Positions 15,020-22,323 are shown, numbered from the stretch's first letter. The stretch is 25,560 nucleotides of DNA from 2-01-FULL-33-17 sp964474375 (GCA_964474375.1 CAYYSG010000008.1:1-25560); one strand, 5' to 3'. Numbers and translations are program-made. Notes: a model not told the origin generated them from the sequence alone.

Positions 15020-16027
15020 ATGAAAAATTACAAATTTTATGTAACAGGAACACACTGTGCATCATGTAAAATCTTGATAGAAGATATTTTGAATGAACAA
15101 CCTTTTGTTGTTAAATCAAATGTGAATCTCAAAAATGAGACTGTCGAGGTTGGCATTAACACTGAACAGAATATCGACGAAATTGCAACTATTATCACAG
15201 ATAAAATTAAACCCAACGGATACTCTCTATCAGTTGAGAAAGAACTTAATAAAAATAAAGAAGATGATGTTATTTGGAAAGCTATACCTATTGGATTAGT
15301 TTTTCTTGTTTTATTTTTTATACTACAAAAATCAGGAATCTTAAACTTAGGTATCGGAGGTAAGACCACCCCCGTAACAAGCTTTATTGTTGGTCTTATT
15401 GCATCGGTTTCAAGTTGTCTTGCTATTGTCGGTGGTCTTGTCTTATCTCTTTCTGCGAAAATATCTGAGGATAATATAAGCGATACTAGGACTTTCATAC
15501 TTTTTCATACTAGTAGATTAGTCAGCTTTGCTCTTTTGGGTGGAGTTTTAGGGCTTATAGGTAATGCTATTGGTATAAGTTTTACATTTTCAGCAATACT
15601 AGGCATTGTGGCTTCACTGGTCATGCTACTACTCGGCTTAAACTTAGTAGGAGTTTTTAAAAAGAATAAAGTTACTCTACCTTCAGGTGTCTTTAATTTC
15701 TTTAGGAAAGTTGAGCACAAAACTTTAACCCCTCTTATTATAGGATTTGCCACATTCTTCTTACCATGTGGATTTACACAGGCTATGCAAGTAGCGGCTA
15801 TTTCAAGTGGATCTTTTATGTCTGGATTATTGATTATGTTTGCATTTGCTCTTGGAACATTACCAGTGCTTTCAATTCTATCTTTTGGATCGGCATCTTT
15901 TGCGCATGGCAAACACGCACCCTTATTCTTTAAATCTGCGGGAGTTATCGTCGTAGGTCTTGGTATATTTGCTTTACTCGCAGGGCTAGCAGGTCTCGGT
16001 GTTATAAATCCATTATTTAATATTTAA
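15020..16027 (+). CDS. Heavy-metal domain fused to a DsbD/TauE-like membrane protein
   Basis: Residues 1-75 form an HMA domain with GTHCASC (C13, C16). After a linker come a helix at 90-105 and six membrane segments of the DsbD/CcdA transmembrane type. Two membrane cysteines stand out: C133 in SVSSCLAIVGG and C250 in FFLPCGFTQAMQ, 117 residues apart, close to the spacing of the redox pair in DsbD. Proteins with this layout are often annotated as sulfite exporter TauE/SafE-like, but the Cys pair points to thiol-disulfide or copper transfer across the membrane. It lies 24 bases after the His-rich gene and just before a cupredoxin-like gene, a neighbourhood seen in copper handling. Exact substrate is inferred. 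Confidence 0.85.
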   Translation: MKNYKFYVTGTHCASCKILIEDILNEQPFVVKSNVNLKNETVEVGINTEQNIDEIATIITDKIKPNGYSLSVEKELNKNKEDDVIWKAIPIGLVFLVLFFILQKSGILNLGIGGKTTPVTSFIVGLIASVSSCLAIVGGLVLSLSAKISEDNISDTRTFILFHTSRLVSFALLGGVLGLIGNAIGISFTFSAILGIVASLVMLLLGLNLVGVFKKNKVTLPSGVFNFFRKVEHKTLTPLIIGFATFFLPCGFTQAMQVAAISSGSFMSGLLIMFAFALGTLPVLSILSFGSASFAHGKHAPLFFKSAGVIVVGLGIFALLAGLAGLGVINPLFNI

Positions 16028-16030
16028 TTT

Positions 16031-16039
16031 TGATATAAT
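16031..16039 (+). promoter_or_regulatory. Extended -10 promoter TGATATAAT, leaderless
   Basis: TATAAT at 16034-16039 with TG at 16031-16032 ends six bases before ATG 16046. It sits directly after the stop of the preceding gene, so the cupredoxin-like gene can be expressed on its own as well as by read-through. Confidence 0.7.
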
Positions 16040-16045
16040 TACTTT

Positions 16046-16435
16046 ATGAACAAAACAGTTTCAATAATCATTACGCTAGGTCTTATTGTTGCCATAGGTA
16101 TTGTTTTAACAGGCGGATCAACAACAAAAGACTCAAGTAAAATAATTCAAAATACCGAGATAAAAGACGGTATACAATACATAACAATTGATGCTAAGGG
16201 TGGGTATTCTCCACAACTAAGTAATGCTAAAGCAGGTATTCCTACAAAGTTGATAGTGAAGACCTTCGGTACTTATGACTGCTCAGCCTCTCTAGTTATT
16301 AAATCAATTAATTATCAAAAAATTCTCTCTCAATCAACAGAAGAAATAATTGATATCGGCATACCTAAAGCTGGTGAGCCACTCAGGGGAACTTGTGGTA
16401 TGGGAATGTATAATTTTGAAATAGATTTCAGTTAA
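16046..16435 (+). CDS. Anchored cupredoxin-like copper-binding protein
   Basis: This 129-residue protein has one N-terminal membrane segment (about 5-22) and a small beta domain outside. GYSPQLSNAKAGIPTKLIVKT (53-73), TYDCSASLVI (C79) and GTCGMGMYNFEIDF (C117, M119, M121) match the pattern of cupredoxin-like domains attached to TauE/DsbD-type membrane proteins in copper loci. The two Cys and two Met could bind Cu(I) or form a disulfide; the usual blue-copper His pair is not present, so electron-transfer chemistry of the plastocyanin type is not expected. In related loci this domain is fused to the membrane protein; here it is a separate gene with its own promoter. It is the last gene of the island. 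Confidence 0.75.
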   Translation: MNKTVSIIITLGLIVAIGIVLTGGSTTKDSSKIIQNTEIKDGIQYITIDAKGGYSPQLSNAKAGIPTKLIVKTFGTYDCSASLVIKSINYQKILSQSTEEIIDIGIPKAGEPLRGTCGMGMYNFEIDFS

Positions 16436-16468
16436 GAAAAAAGAACGACAACCGTCGTTCTTTTTTCT
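16435..16468 (+). terminator. Strong terminator closing the copper island
   Basis: A perfect 15-bp stem, 16435-16449 with 16454-16468, has an AACC loop; the 3' arm carries six consecutive T. Its first base is the last base of the stop codon. Confidence 0.9.
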
Positions 16469-16540
16469 GCAACATGAAGCTTTGTGGGTCGCACTTAGTA
16501 CATAACTAAATGGGTCATCAAAACTAACAGGTTGTCAATG

Positions 16541-16625
16541 CGGAGGCGGGGAGATTCGAACTCCCGATACCTTTCGGTATGCCGCCTTTCCAAGGCGGTG
16601 GAATAAACCGCTATCCGACGCCTCC
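16541..16625 (-). tRNA. tRNA-Ser (anticodon GGA)
   Basis: Read on the minus strand from 16625, the acceptor arm GGAGGCG pairs with CGCCTCC (16548-16542), with discriminator G at 16541. The anticodon stem CCGCC/GGCGG encloses CTTGGAAA, giving anticodon GGA for UCU/UCC. A long variable arm (ATACCGAAAGGTAT) and the T-arm GGGAGTTCGAATCTCCC follow, as expected of a class II tRNA-Ser. The 3' CCA is not encoded. The gene sits alone right after the copper island's terminator. Confidence 0.95.
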
Positions 16626-16641
16626 ATATTTTTAGAACCGT

Positions 16642-16647
16642 ACTATA
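16642..16647 (-). promoter_or_regulatory. Candidate -10 box for tRNA-Ser
   Basis: On the minus strand, TATAGT (16647 to 16642) lies 16 bases before the mature tRNA 5' end, giving a short 5' leader of about 10 bases. No TG extension is present. Confidence 0.45.
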
Positions 16648-16689
16648 TTTCTAACATTTAGGCGCCAAACCAGCAAGTTTAAAATTTTG

Positions 16690-16698
16690 TGCTAAAAT
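16690..16698 (+). promoter_or_regulatory. Extended -10 promoter TGCTAAAAT, leaderless
   Basis: TAAAAT at 16693-16698 with TG at 16690-16691 ends eight bases before ATG 16707, the same spacing as at 150-164. Confidence 0.7.
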
Positions 16699-16706
16699 AG
16701 TCCCAT

Positions 16707-17219
16707 ATGAAGAGAATTACAGTTATATTTAGTTTGATATTTTTACTAGGCATTGGGTTTACTGTATGGCAAAGCAATCGTCAAAAAGTTGCCGACAACA
16801 AAGCCGATGAAATAGTCAGAATGTGTTATGTTTATTCCAACAAAACACCTAGTGGATTGGAAGACAAATCAGTAATCAAAATAAACATCTTGGGCGAGAA
16901 TGTCGCTGGGGAATTCGGTTACTATCCAGCTGAAAAAGATGCAAAAACAGGAACATTCGCTGGTACAGTTGGGGCAGTTGACCAAATGAAGATGGCGCGG
17001 ACTATCAATGCTTGGGCGGAAACTGTGGCCGAAGGCGTAACAAATAACGAAGAACTAATCATTGATTTTGGTGACGGTAGTGCAGCTATTGCATTCGGTG
17101 AAATGGAAAAGAAGGGCGAGAATGTTTACTTCTATAAAGACAAAACCAAATTAACTTACGGCCCAGCACTTTCCCAGGTGGACTGCTCTACTTTGGAAAC
17201 CCCAATCCTGAATAACTAG
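16707..17219 (+). CDS. Conserved anchored protein of unknown function
   Basis: This 170-residue protein has an N-terminal membrane segment (about 4-20) and one extracellular domain. The stretch NILGENVAGEFGYYPAEKD (60-78), then KTGTFAGTVG and MARTINAWAETVAEGVTNNEELIIDFGDGSAAIAFGEM, has the feel of a conserved Patescibacteria family with a repeated small beta domain; I recall similar proteins only as unnamed. Two cysteines (C40 in RMCYVY and C160 in VDCST) frame the domain and may form a disulfide. No catalytic motif is seen. It has its own leaderless promoter and a strong terminator, so it is a single-gene unit. Confidence 0.8.
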   Translation: MKRITVIFSLIFLLGIGFTVWQSNRQKVADNKADEIVRMCYVYSNKTPSGLEDKSVIKINILGENVAGEFGYYPAEKDAKTGTFAGTVGAVDQMKMARTINAWAETVAEGVTNNEELIIDFGDGSAAIAFGEMEKKGENVYFYKDKTKLTYGPALSQVDCSTLETPILNN

Positions 17220-17231
17220 CTTTTAAATACA

Positions 17232-17259
17232 GCAAACCCCCGCAATTGCGGGGGTTTGC
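17232..17259. terminator. Perfect palindromic terminator
   Basis: GCAAACCCCCGC (17232-17243) pairs with GCGGGGGTTTGC (17248-17259) around AATT; the whole 28 bases are palindromic. The longer reading frame of the next gene would begin inside it, which argues against that start. Confidence 0.85.
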
Positions 17260-17396
17260 CTTGTTGCACTATGTTTTGTTATTTAAAAAATCGCAAAACA
17301 TCCGCGCGTCATAATGAGCGCTTCATATACAAGTATACAATTTTATTCACAGCAAGTGCAAGGAAATTGCTATTTCACAGGCAACTTTATTTAGGC

Positions 17397-17402
17397 TATA
17401 CT
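17397..17402 (+). promoter_or_regulatory. -10 box TATACT, leaderless, for the helicase gene
   Basis: TATACT ends six bases before ATG 17409, matching the spacing of other leaderless promoters in the window. The TG extension is missing (GGC precedes it). Confidence 0.6.
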
Positions 17403-17408
17403 AACGGA

Positions 17409-20390
17409 ATGAATGACATCTTTGATGCAGAATACAAAAAGCTAAACAAAGCTCAAAAGCAAGCAGTAGATACCCTAGAAGGCCCTGTAATGGTCGTAGC
17501 TGGCCCAGGAACCGGCAAGACGCAAGTATTATCGCTTCGTATTGCTAACATACTAAAAAACACCGATTCAGGACCCAGTAGTATACTGTGTCTGACATTT
17601 ACGAATTCAGGTGTACGCGCTATGCGCCAAAGATTGTTTAAAATCATTGGGCAAGACGCTAGCTCTGTAAATATATCTACATTTCATAGTTTCGCGCTCA
17701 ACATAATAGAAAAGAATTTCAGCTTACTGGACTATGACTTTAAGCCAGAATTATTGGATACCCAAAGCGCCATTGGTGTGTTCGACTATTTGTTGGAAAA
17801 CAACGACTGGGAATATCTGCGTCCGCGGTCAAACAACACACAGTATTTCAATGATGTGCGTTCATTGGTTTCGTTACTAAAAAGGGAAAAAATAACTCCA
17901 ATAGATTTCAAAATAAAAATAGACAGAGAAATAGAATCTATAGAACTAGACCCAGGCAGTATTTCTTCTCGGGGCGAGAGTAAAGGCCAGCTCAAACAAA
18001 TCATAGTTAAACAAATCGAATCACTAAAACGCACAAAAGAAGTCGTGGGGTTTTATGAAATGTACGAGTCGTACAAAAAAGACAATGGTTATATCGACTA
18101 TGATGATGTTTTGGCTATGCTAAACGAGCTCGTAAAAATATCCGAAGATTTAGTCTATGAATTACGCGAGAATTTCCTGTATGTGTTAGTCGATGAACAC
18201 CAAGACTCGACCGGAGTCCAGAATGAATTTCTAAAATTAGTTTGGAAGGAGGTAGAAAAACCAAATATCTTTGTAGTAGGGGATGACAGGCAGCTAATAT
18301 ATGGCTTCGGTGGAGCCTCGGCTTCGTATTTTGAAAACTTTAAAACAATGTTTGGACGCGCCGAACTCATAACTCTCTCCGACAACTATCGTTCAACTCA
18401 AACTATTCTCGATGCTGCCGGTCATATAATGCAGTCCAGCATGGCGACTGATTCATTGGTCAGTGCCCACGGCACCGGCGATCCAATCGTATTTATTGAA
18501 TCACCATTTATGCGTGACGAAATAATAATCGCTGGCAAAAAAATAGAGGATTTCGTTAAAAACGGAGGCGACCATAACGAATGTGCCATCATCGTTCCGA
18601 AAAATTCACAGGTTAGGAGCGCTATTACGATACTCGAGGACATGGGGTTACCGGTGTCGTTCGGTTCGCAGACTAATTTGTTCAATATTTATGAAACTAG
18701 CATCGTTCGGAGTCTTTTAAATATATCTAACGATCCGAATAACGCCGAATCTATAGCGCAGTATTTACTGTCGAGTTACTCAGGTGTACCAGCGCTAGAT
18801 GTCCATAAATTCATCCGCGCTAATCCTCGAAAATTGTCTGTAGAAACATTGCTAAACAATTCCGGCAATGACATAACCTTGTTCGGTAAAATGGACGCTA
18901 TTCACGAATGCGGCGAAACATTAAAAAACCTAATTGAATTTGCGCGTGCTCATAGTGCTTATGAAGTTATCCAATACATTGCTAGTAATTTCCTACTAAA
19001 AGATGCCGAAAACCACGATGATCTGATATCACGTTCCGAAGTTATCAGAACTATGCTACACATGGCATTGTCTCTCGAAGAACACAAGAAGACTTTTAGC
19101 GTATCCGAATATCTGGATTATTTGAAACGCATCGAATCTTATGGCGAAGTTCTGCCGGTGGCTGGGTTTGCAAAAGACGAAGGTGTAAAAGTCATGACCA
19201 TGCATGCATCCAAAGGTCTAGAATTTGAATTCGTATACATGGCACATATGGACGAAAAGTCTCTTGGCTCTGGAAAATCATCGGGATTTACATTACCTGA
19301 ATCGGTCAAAGAACTAGTTGAAGAAAAAAGTGAAATCGTAGTCCGTCGTCAGGTCTATGTGGCTATGACCCGTGCTAAAAAACATTGCTACATATCTTGC
19401 GCTCGCGAATCATACACAGGCAGTCCGCTGGAACTAGCGCACATATTTGGTACAATCCCTGAGAATTTATTTGTTAAAATAGGACTAGACGAAACCGAAC
19501 AAATTTTGCTGTCTGATGGTGCCGTGGGTGCTGTAACTAAAAAAATAGTTCATAAAAACAAAGTCGACAAAAAAGAATTAGCTTCAATTGTGGCTAACGA
19601 ATACGACAAAACAAAAGTCTCAGTTACACTACTAAAAAACTTTTTCGAATGTCCATGGAAATGGTATTTCCGGAATTTATTACAATTGACTGAAGCCAAG
19701 TCAGCCTCGCTACTGTTCGGTAGTATTGTGCACTCGGTAATTGAATCTATCTTGAAAGACCGGTCTAATACACAAGAGGAAACTATCGATGCATATATTG
19801 AATCCAGTATAAACAAAAACAACATCATTGACCCCAATGATATTCGCCGATTTAAAAAAGAAGTCAAAGAACTAGTCACAGACTGGATATCCGAAAGGTT
19901 GCCGAATATCGCTAAAAATTACGAAACAGAAAGGTCAGTAACATTCATCGATCCAGATTTTCCTCATTTGACTATGTATGGGAAAATCGACCTGACTGAA
20001 AAGCCCGAGTCCGACGTTCTGTATATTACTGATTTCAAAACAGGTAAAAGTAAAACCCTCAAAGAAATAGAAGGCGAAGCCGAAGAAGGCCGAATGAGCG
20101 ACTACCTAAGACAGCTTGCTATGTATACTTATTTGGTTACTGGTTCTATGAAAAAAGTCCAAGTCAAAAAGTCATCACTGGAATTCCTAGAGGCAGGAAA
20201 TGACGATAAAAATAGGATTTATACGACCGAAATATCGCAAGAACAAATTGATCTATTGCGTAAAGACATAGCCGACTATGATAATTGGCTCAAAGATGGT
20301 TCTTGGGTTAGTAGGCCTTGTTATCATAAATCATACGGCAAAGATTCCGTATGTGGTAGTTGCGAATTAGCAAAACGAATTTACGAATAA
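17409..20390 (+). CDS. UvrD/PcrA-type DNA helicase fused to a PD-(D/E)XK nuclease
   Basis: The 993-residue protein combines a superfamily 1A helicase with a RecB/Cas4-type nuclease, as in AddA-like repair enzymes. Helicase motifs: Walker A AGPGTGKT (31-38), motif II VDEHQDS with D262 (DEHQD replaces the usual DEFQD), TMHASKGLEFE from T597, and VAMTRAK with R655. The nuclease part starts near 740 with FFECPWKWYFRN (C748), LFGSIVHSVIE and YITDFKTGK (D875, K877). C748, C971, C982 and C985 could hold an iron-sulfur cluster as in AddB and Cas4, although spacing differs. I start at ATG 17409, since upstream codons run back through the terminator. Role: likely double-strand-break processing or excision repair. 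Confidence 0.92.
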   Translation: MNDIFDAEYKKLNKAQKQAVDTLEGPVMVVAGPGTGKTQVLSLRIANILKNTDSGPSSILCLTFTNSGVRAMRQRLFKIIGQDASSVNISTFHSFALNIIEKNFSLLDYDFKPELLDTQSAIGVFDYLLENNDWEYLRPRSNNTQYFNDVRSLVSLLKREKITPIDFKIKIDREIESIELDPGSISSRGESKGQLKQIIVKQIESLKRTKEVVGFYEMYESYKKDNGYIDYDDVLAMLNELVKISEDLVYELRENFLYVLVDEHQDSTGVQNEFLKLVWKEVEKPNIFVVGDDRQLIYGFGGASASYFENFKTMFGRAELITLSDNYRSTQTILDAAGHIMQSSMATDSLVSAHGTGDPIVFIESPFMRDEIIIAGKKIEDFVKNGGDHNECAIIVPKNSQVRSAITILEDMGLPVSFGSQTNLFNIYETSIVRSLLNISNDPNNAESIAQYLLSSYSGVPALDVHKFIRANPRKLSVETLLNNSGNDITLFGKMDAIHECGETLKNLIEFARAHSAYEVIQYIASNFLLKDAENHDDLISRSEVIRTMLHMALSLEEHKKTFSVSEYLDYLKRIESYGEVLPVAGFAKDEGVKVMTMHASKGLEFEFVYMAHMDEKSLGSGKSSGFTLPESVKELVEEKSEIVVRRQVYVAMTRAKKHCYISCARESYTGSPLELAHIFGTIPENLFVKIGLDETEQILLSDGAVGAVTKKIVHKNKVDKKELASIVANEYDKTKVSVTLLKNFFECPWKWYFRNLLQLTEAKSASLLFGSIVHSVIESILKDRSNTQEETIDAYIESSINKNNIIDPNDIRRFKKEVKELVTDWISERLPNIAKNYETERSVTFIDPDFPHLTMYGKIDLTEKPESDVLYITDFKTGKSKTLKEIEGEAEEGRMSDYLRQLAMYTYLVTGSMKKVQVKKSSLEFLEAGNDDKNRIYTTEISQEQIDLLRKDIADYDNWLKDGSWVSRPCYHKSYGKDSVCGSCELAKRIYE

Positions 20391-20501
20391 TTAAACTCGT
20401 CCGTTATCTAGCCAGCCAGTAAAAAATCCAAGTACTAAAAATAGAAATATAATTAGAAGCAATAGCTTCATGAATCTTTCTTCATTTATCCAATTAGACA
20501 T
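20391..20501 (-). CDS. Small 36-residue single-pass membrane protein
   Basis: On the minus strand an ATG at 20501 opens a 36-codon frame ending in TAA at 20391, directly abutting the convergent helicase stop. The product starts MSNWINEERFMK, has one membrane helix (about 13-28, mostly Leu/Ile/Phe) and ends TGWLDNGRV. A TG-extended -10 box (TGTTAGACT) ends exactly six bases before the ATG, the spacing of the window's leaderless genes. Without that promoter I would not call it. Small size and lack of homologues I recognise keep confidence moderate; function unknown. Confidence 0.5.
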   Translation of the reverse strand: MSNWINEERFMKLLLLIIFLFLVLGFFTGWLDNGRV

Positions 20502-20507
20502 AATACT

Positions 20508-20516
20508 AGTCTAACA
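20508..20516 (-). promoter_or_regulatory. Extended -10 promoter TGTTAGACT for the small ORF
   Basis: On the minus strand 20516 to 20508 reads TGTTAGACT: TG extension plus four of six -10 matches, six bases from ATG 20501. It is divergent from the promoter at 20528-20536. Confidence 0.45.
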
Positions 20517-20527
20517 TATTTTATTTG

Positions 20528-20536
20528 TGATATAAT
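20528..20536 (+). promoter_or_regulatory. Extended -10 promoter TGATATAAT, leaderless
   Basis: TATAAT at 20531-20536 with TG at 20528-20529 ends six bases before ATG 20543. Confidence 0.75.
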
Positions 20537-20542
20537 TTATCC

Positions 20543-21112
20543 ATGTCAAACAAATCACTAACCGGTATTATTTTATTTTTGTTAGTACTATGTGTATTAA
20601 CTTTTGGGGCTTTTTATTTGAAAACTAATCCCGAGCTTGCTATCTCACAAAAAATATTCGGTGGTGCAGTGTACGATACAGAAAATTCTGTTAACAATTC
20701 TAATTCACCATTCATAAACGGGCAGAACAATTCCAACGTTGATTCTAATACTGTAGTCGCTACTAGTAACCAAACCAATAGTCAAAATGGTGTTACTGTG
20801 CAGCCCGAAGGCACAGGTGCTGAAACCGTATTCCCAAACACCGGAGTCGTCCCAACAACAACTACAACTAACAATACTGAAACAAAAGACATCATAACCC
20901 GAACTTTGAAAAAGGGTTCCAAGGGTGCTGATGTTAAATCAGTCCAAGCATATTTGATAAAAGAAAAATACCTAACAGGCAGTGCTGACGGTTCATACGG
21001 CGCTATGACCGAAACTGCTGTAAAAAAGTTCCAAACTGAATACAGTATCAAGGCCGATGGGGTAATTTCCGGGGAAACAATGAGCCTTTTGAACGAGCTT
21101 TTGTCTGCTTAG
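20543..21112 (+). CDS. Anchored peptidoglycan-binding (PG_binding_1) protein
   Basis: This 189-residue protein has an N-terminal membrane segment (about 8-26), a long low-complexity linker rich in Asn, Thr, Ser and Val (45-115), and a C-terminal peptidoglycan-binding domain of the PG_binding_1 type at about 120-187. That domain shows LKKGSKGADVKSVQAYL, the turn GSADGSYGAMTETAVKKFQ and the closing IKADGVISGETMSLLNELL. It would tether the cell wall to the membrane or position a partner at the wall; no catalytic domain is attached. It has its own leaderless promoter. No clear terminator separates it from pheS, so read-through is possible. Confidence 0.9.
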   Translation: MSNKSLTGIILFLLVLCVLTFGAFYLKTNPELAISQKIFGGAVYDTENSVNNSNSPFINGQNNSNVDSNTVVATSNQTNSQNGVTVQPEGTGAETVFPNTGVVPTTTTTNNTETKDIITRTLKKGSKGADVKSVQAYLIKEKYLTGSADGSYGAMTETAVKKFQTEYSIKADGVISGETMSLLNELLSA

Positions 21113-21119
21113 TTCTTAT

Positions 21120-21148
21120 TTGTAAAAAAGCCTTAAAAAGAGTAATAT
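21120..21148 (+). promoter_or_regulatory. Candidate -35/-10 promoter of the pheS operon
   Basis: TTGTAA (21120-21125) and TAATAT (21143-21148) are 17 bases apart, and the -10 ends six bases before ATG 21155, again a leaderless geometry. Each box matches four of six consensus bases and no TG extension is present. Confidence 0.5.
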
Positions 21149-21154
21149 TGTTCT

Positions 21155-21883
21155 ATGTCTCAACACGACAAGGGATCCTTGCATCCTCTTACTATTCTAA
21201 CTAAAGAAGCCTATGATGTTTTTTCTGGGCTTGGTTTCGAAATACATTCTGGTCCAGAAATGGATGACACTTTACATAACTTTGACGCCTTAAATGTTCC
21301 GAAAGACCACCCCGCGCGCGACATGCAAGATACTTTTTATATAAAGAAAATAACTCCACCACAAAGCGCTTCTGATTACGCTTTAGTGTTAAGAACACAC
21401 AATACCAACACCACTGCTCGCAAGTTGGAAGAATTAGCCAAGTTGGGTAAAAAAAATGGCGCTTATATTTCAGTCGGTAAAGTTTTTCGAAACGAAGCCA
21501 CTGACGCTACACACGAAATGCAGTTCCATCAAATAGATGGTTTTATGATAGGCGAAAATATTAATTTAGCTAACATGAAAGCTGTGCTAATAGAATTCTA
21601 TAAAAAAGTTTTAGGTCATGATACTGAAATAGAATTCCGTCCTAGTTTCTTTCCTTTTACGGAACCTAGTGTCGAAGTCCATGCAAAATTCAACGGACGT
21701 TGGCTCGAAATGATGGGCGGAGGCATGCTACATCCAGAAGTTTTGCGTAATGCAGGGTTTAATCCGGATGAAGTCCAAGGTTTTGCATTTGGTGGGGGAC
21801 TCGACCGTATAGCTATGATACGTTGGAATATACCGGATGTAAGGTTGTTTTACCAAGGGGATTTAAGAATTAATCAGTTTTAA
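21155..21883 (+). CDS. pheS: Phenylalanyl-tRNA synthetase alpha subunit, catalytic core only
   Basis: PheS forms the aminoacylation site of PheRS. The 242-residue protein starts almost at the catalytic core: GSLHPLTILTKEAYDVF, GFEIHSGPEMDDTLHNFDALN, HPARDMQDTFYI, class II motif 2 (FRNEATDATHEMQFHQIDG), the Phe-binding FRPSFFPFTEPS and motif 3 GGGLDRIAMIRW are all intact. What is missing is the N-terminal coiled coil of about 90-100 residues that contacts tRNA-Phe; usual bacterial PheS is about 330-350 residues. There is no room for it upstream, since the preceding gene ends 42 bases away and the promoter sits between. The reduction looks genuine, and pheT is reduced too. Confidence 0.94.
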   Translation: MSQHDKGSLHPLTILTKEAYDVFSGLGFEIHSGPEMDDTLHNFDALNVPKDHPARDMQDTFYIKKITPPQSASDYALVLRTHNTNTTARKLEELAKLGKKNGAYISVGKVFRNEATDATHEMQFHQIDGFMIGENINLANMKAVLIEFYKKVLGHDTEIEFRPSFFPFTEPSVEVHAKFNGRWLEMMGGGMLHPEVLRNAGFNPDEVQGFAFGGGLDRIAMIRWNIPDVRLFYQGDLRINQF

Positions 21884-21889
21884 AATAAA

Positions 21890-22303
21890 ATGAAAAAAGA
21901 ATTAGGAAAAATAGGTGAATATAAACTAATAGTTAAAAGAGCTCGTCCTGGGTCAGGATTGGGTCTTTTTGCTGAAGAGGATATTTCCAAAGGTAAATTT
22001 ATTATTGAATATTTTGGTAGAGAATTAGCCCCAGGTGAAGAATTTACAAGTAAAAGTAAATATCTTTTTGAAATCACTAAAAAACGCACTATCGACGGTA
22101 CAATCCGCGAAAATACTGCACGCTATATCAATCATTCTTGTCGTCCTAACTGCGAAGTTGAAATTAAGAAAGGTCGTGTACTTGTTTTCTCTAAGAAAAA
22201 CATCAAATCAGGTGAAGAACTAAACTACGACTATGGTAAAGAATTTTGGAATGAACATATCAAGCCAATAGGCTGTAAATGTGACAAATGTTTCAAGGAA
22301 TAA
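21890..22303 (+). CDS. SET-domain protein (lysine methyltransferase-like), inside the pheS-pheT operon
   Basis: This 137-residue protein is a near-minimal SET domain, a fold that moves methyl from S-adenosylmethionine to protein lysines. Marks are GSGLGLFAEEDISKGKFIIEY (21-41, the SET-N start), NTARYINHSC with NHSC at 81-84, RPNCE, and GEELNYDYG with Y113 and Y115. A Cys knot CKCDKC (C129, C131, C134) follows, resembling the zinc post-SET motif but with CxCx2C spacing instead of CxCx4C. No pre-SET region is present. It begins six bases after the pheS stop and ends 20 bases before pheT, so it should be made with them. The target protein is unknown; ribosomal or translation proteins are guesses from context. 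Confidence 0.9.
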   Translation: MKKELGKIGEYKLIVKRARPGSGLGLFAEEDISKGKFIIEYFGRELAPGEEFTSKSKYLFEITKKRTIDGTIRENTARYINHSCRPNCEVEIKKGRVLVFSKKNIKSGEELNYDYGKEFWNEHIKPIGCKCDKCFKE

Positions 22304-22323
22304 TTTTCTTTTAGAATATTTTT

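Noticed and set aside
11208..16491. TTTGTGGGTCG occurs at 11208-11218 and 16481-16491 in the same orientation, flanking the copA part of the island, like attachment-site repeats.
   Set aside because: With a 25.5-kb window, dozens of shared 11-mers are expected by chance, and extension to 15 bases needs a mismatch. No integrase gene is present and the repeat is not part of the nearby tRNA.
17256..17408. Upstream extension of the helicase reading frame to a TTG at 17256.
   Set aside because: It begins inside the terminator palindrome at 17232-17259, reads like non-coding sequence, and the -10 box at 17397-17402 predicts ATG 17409.
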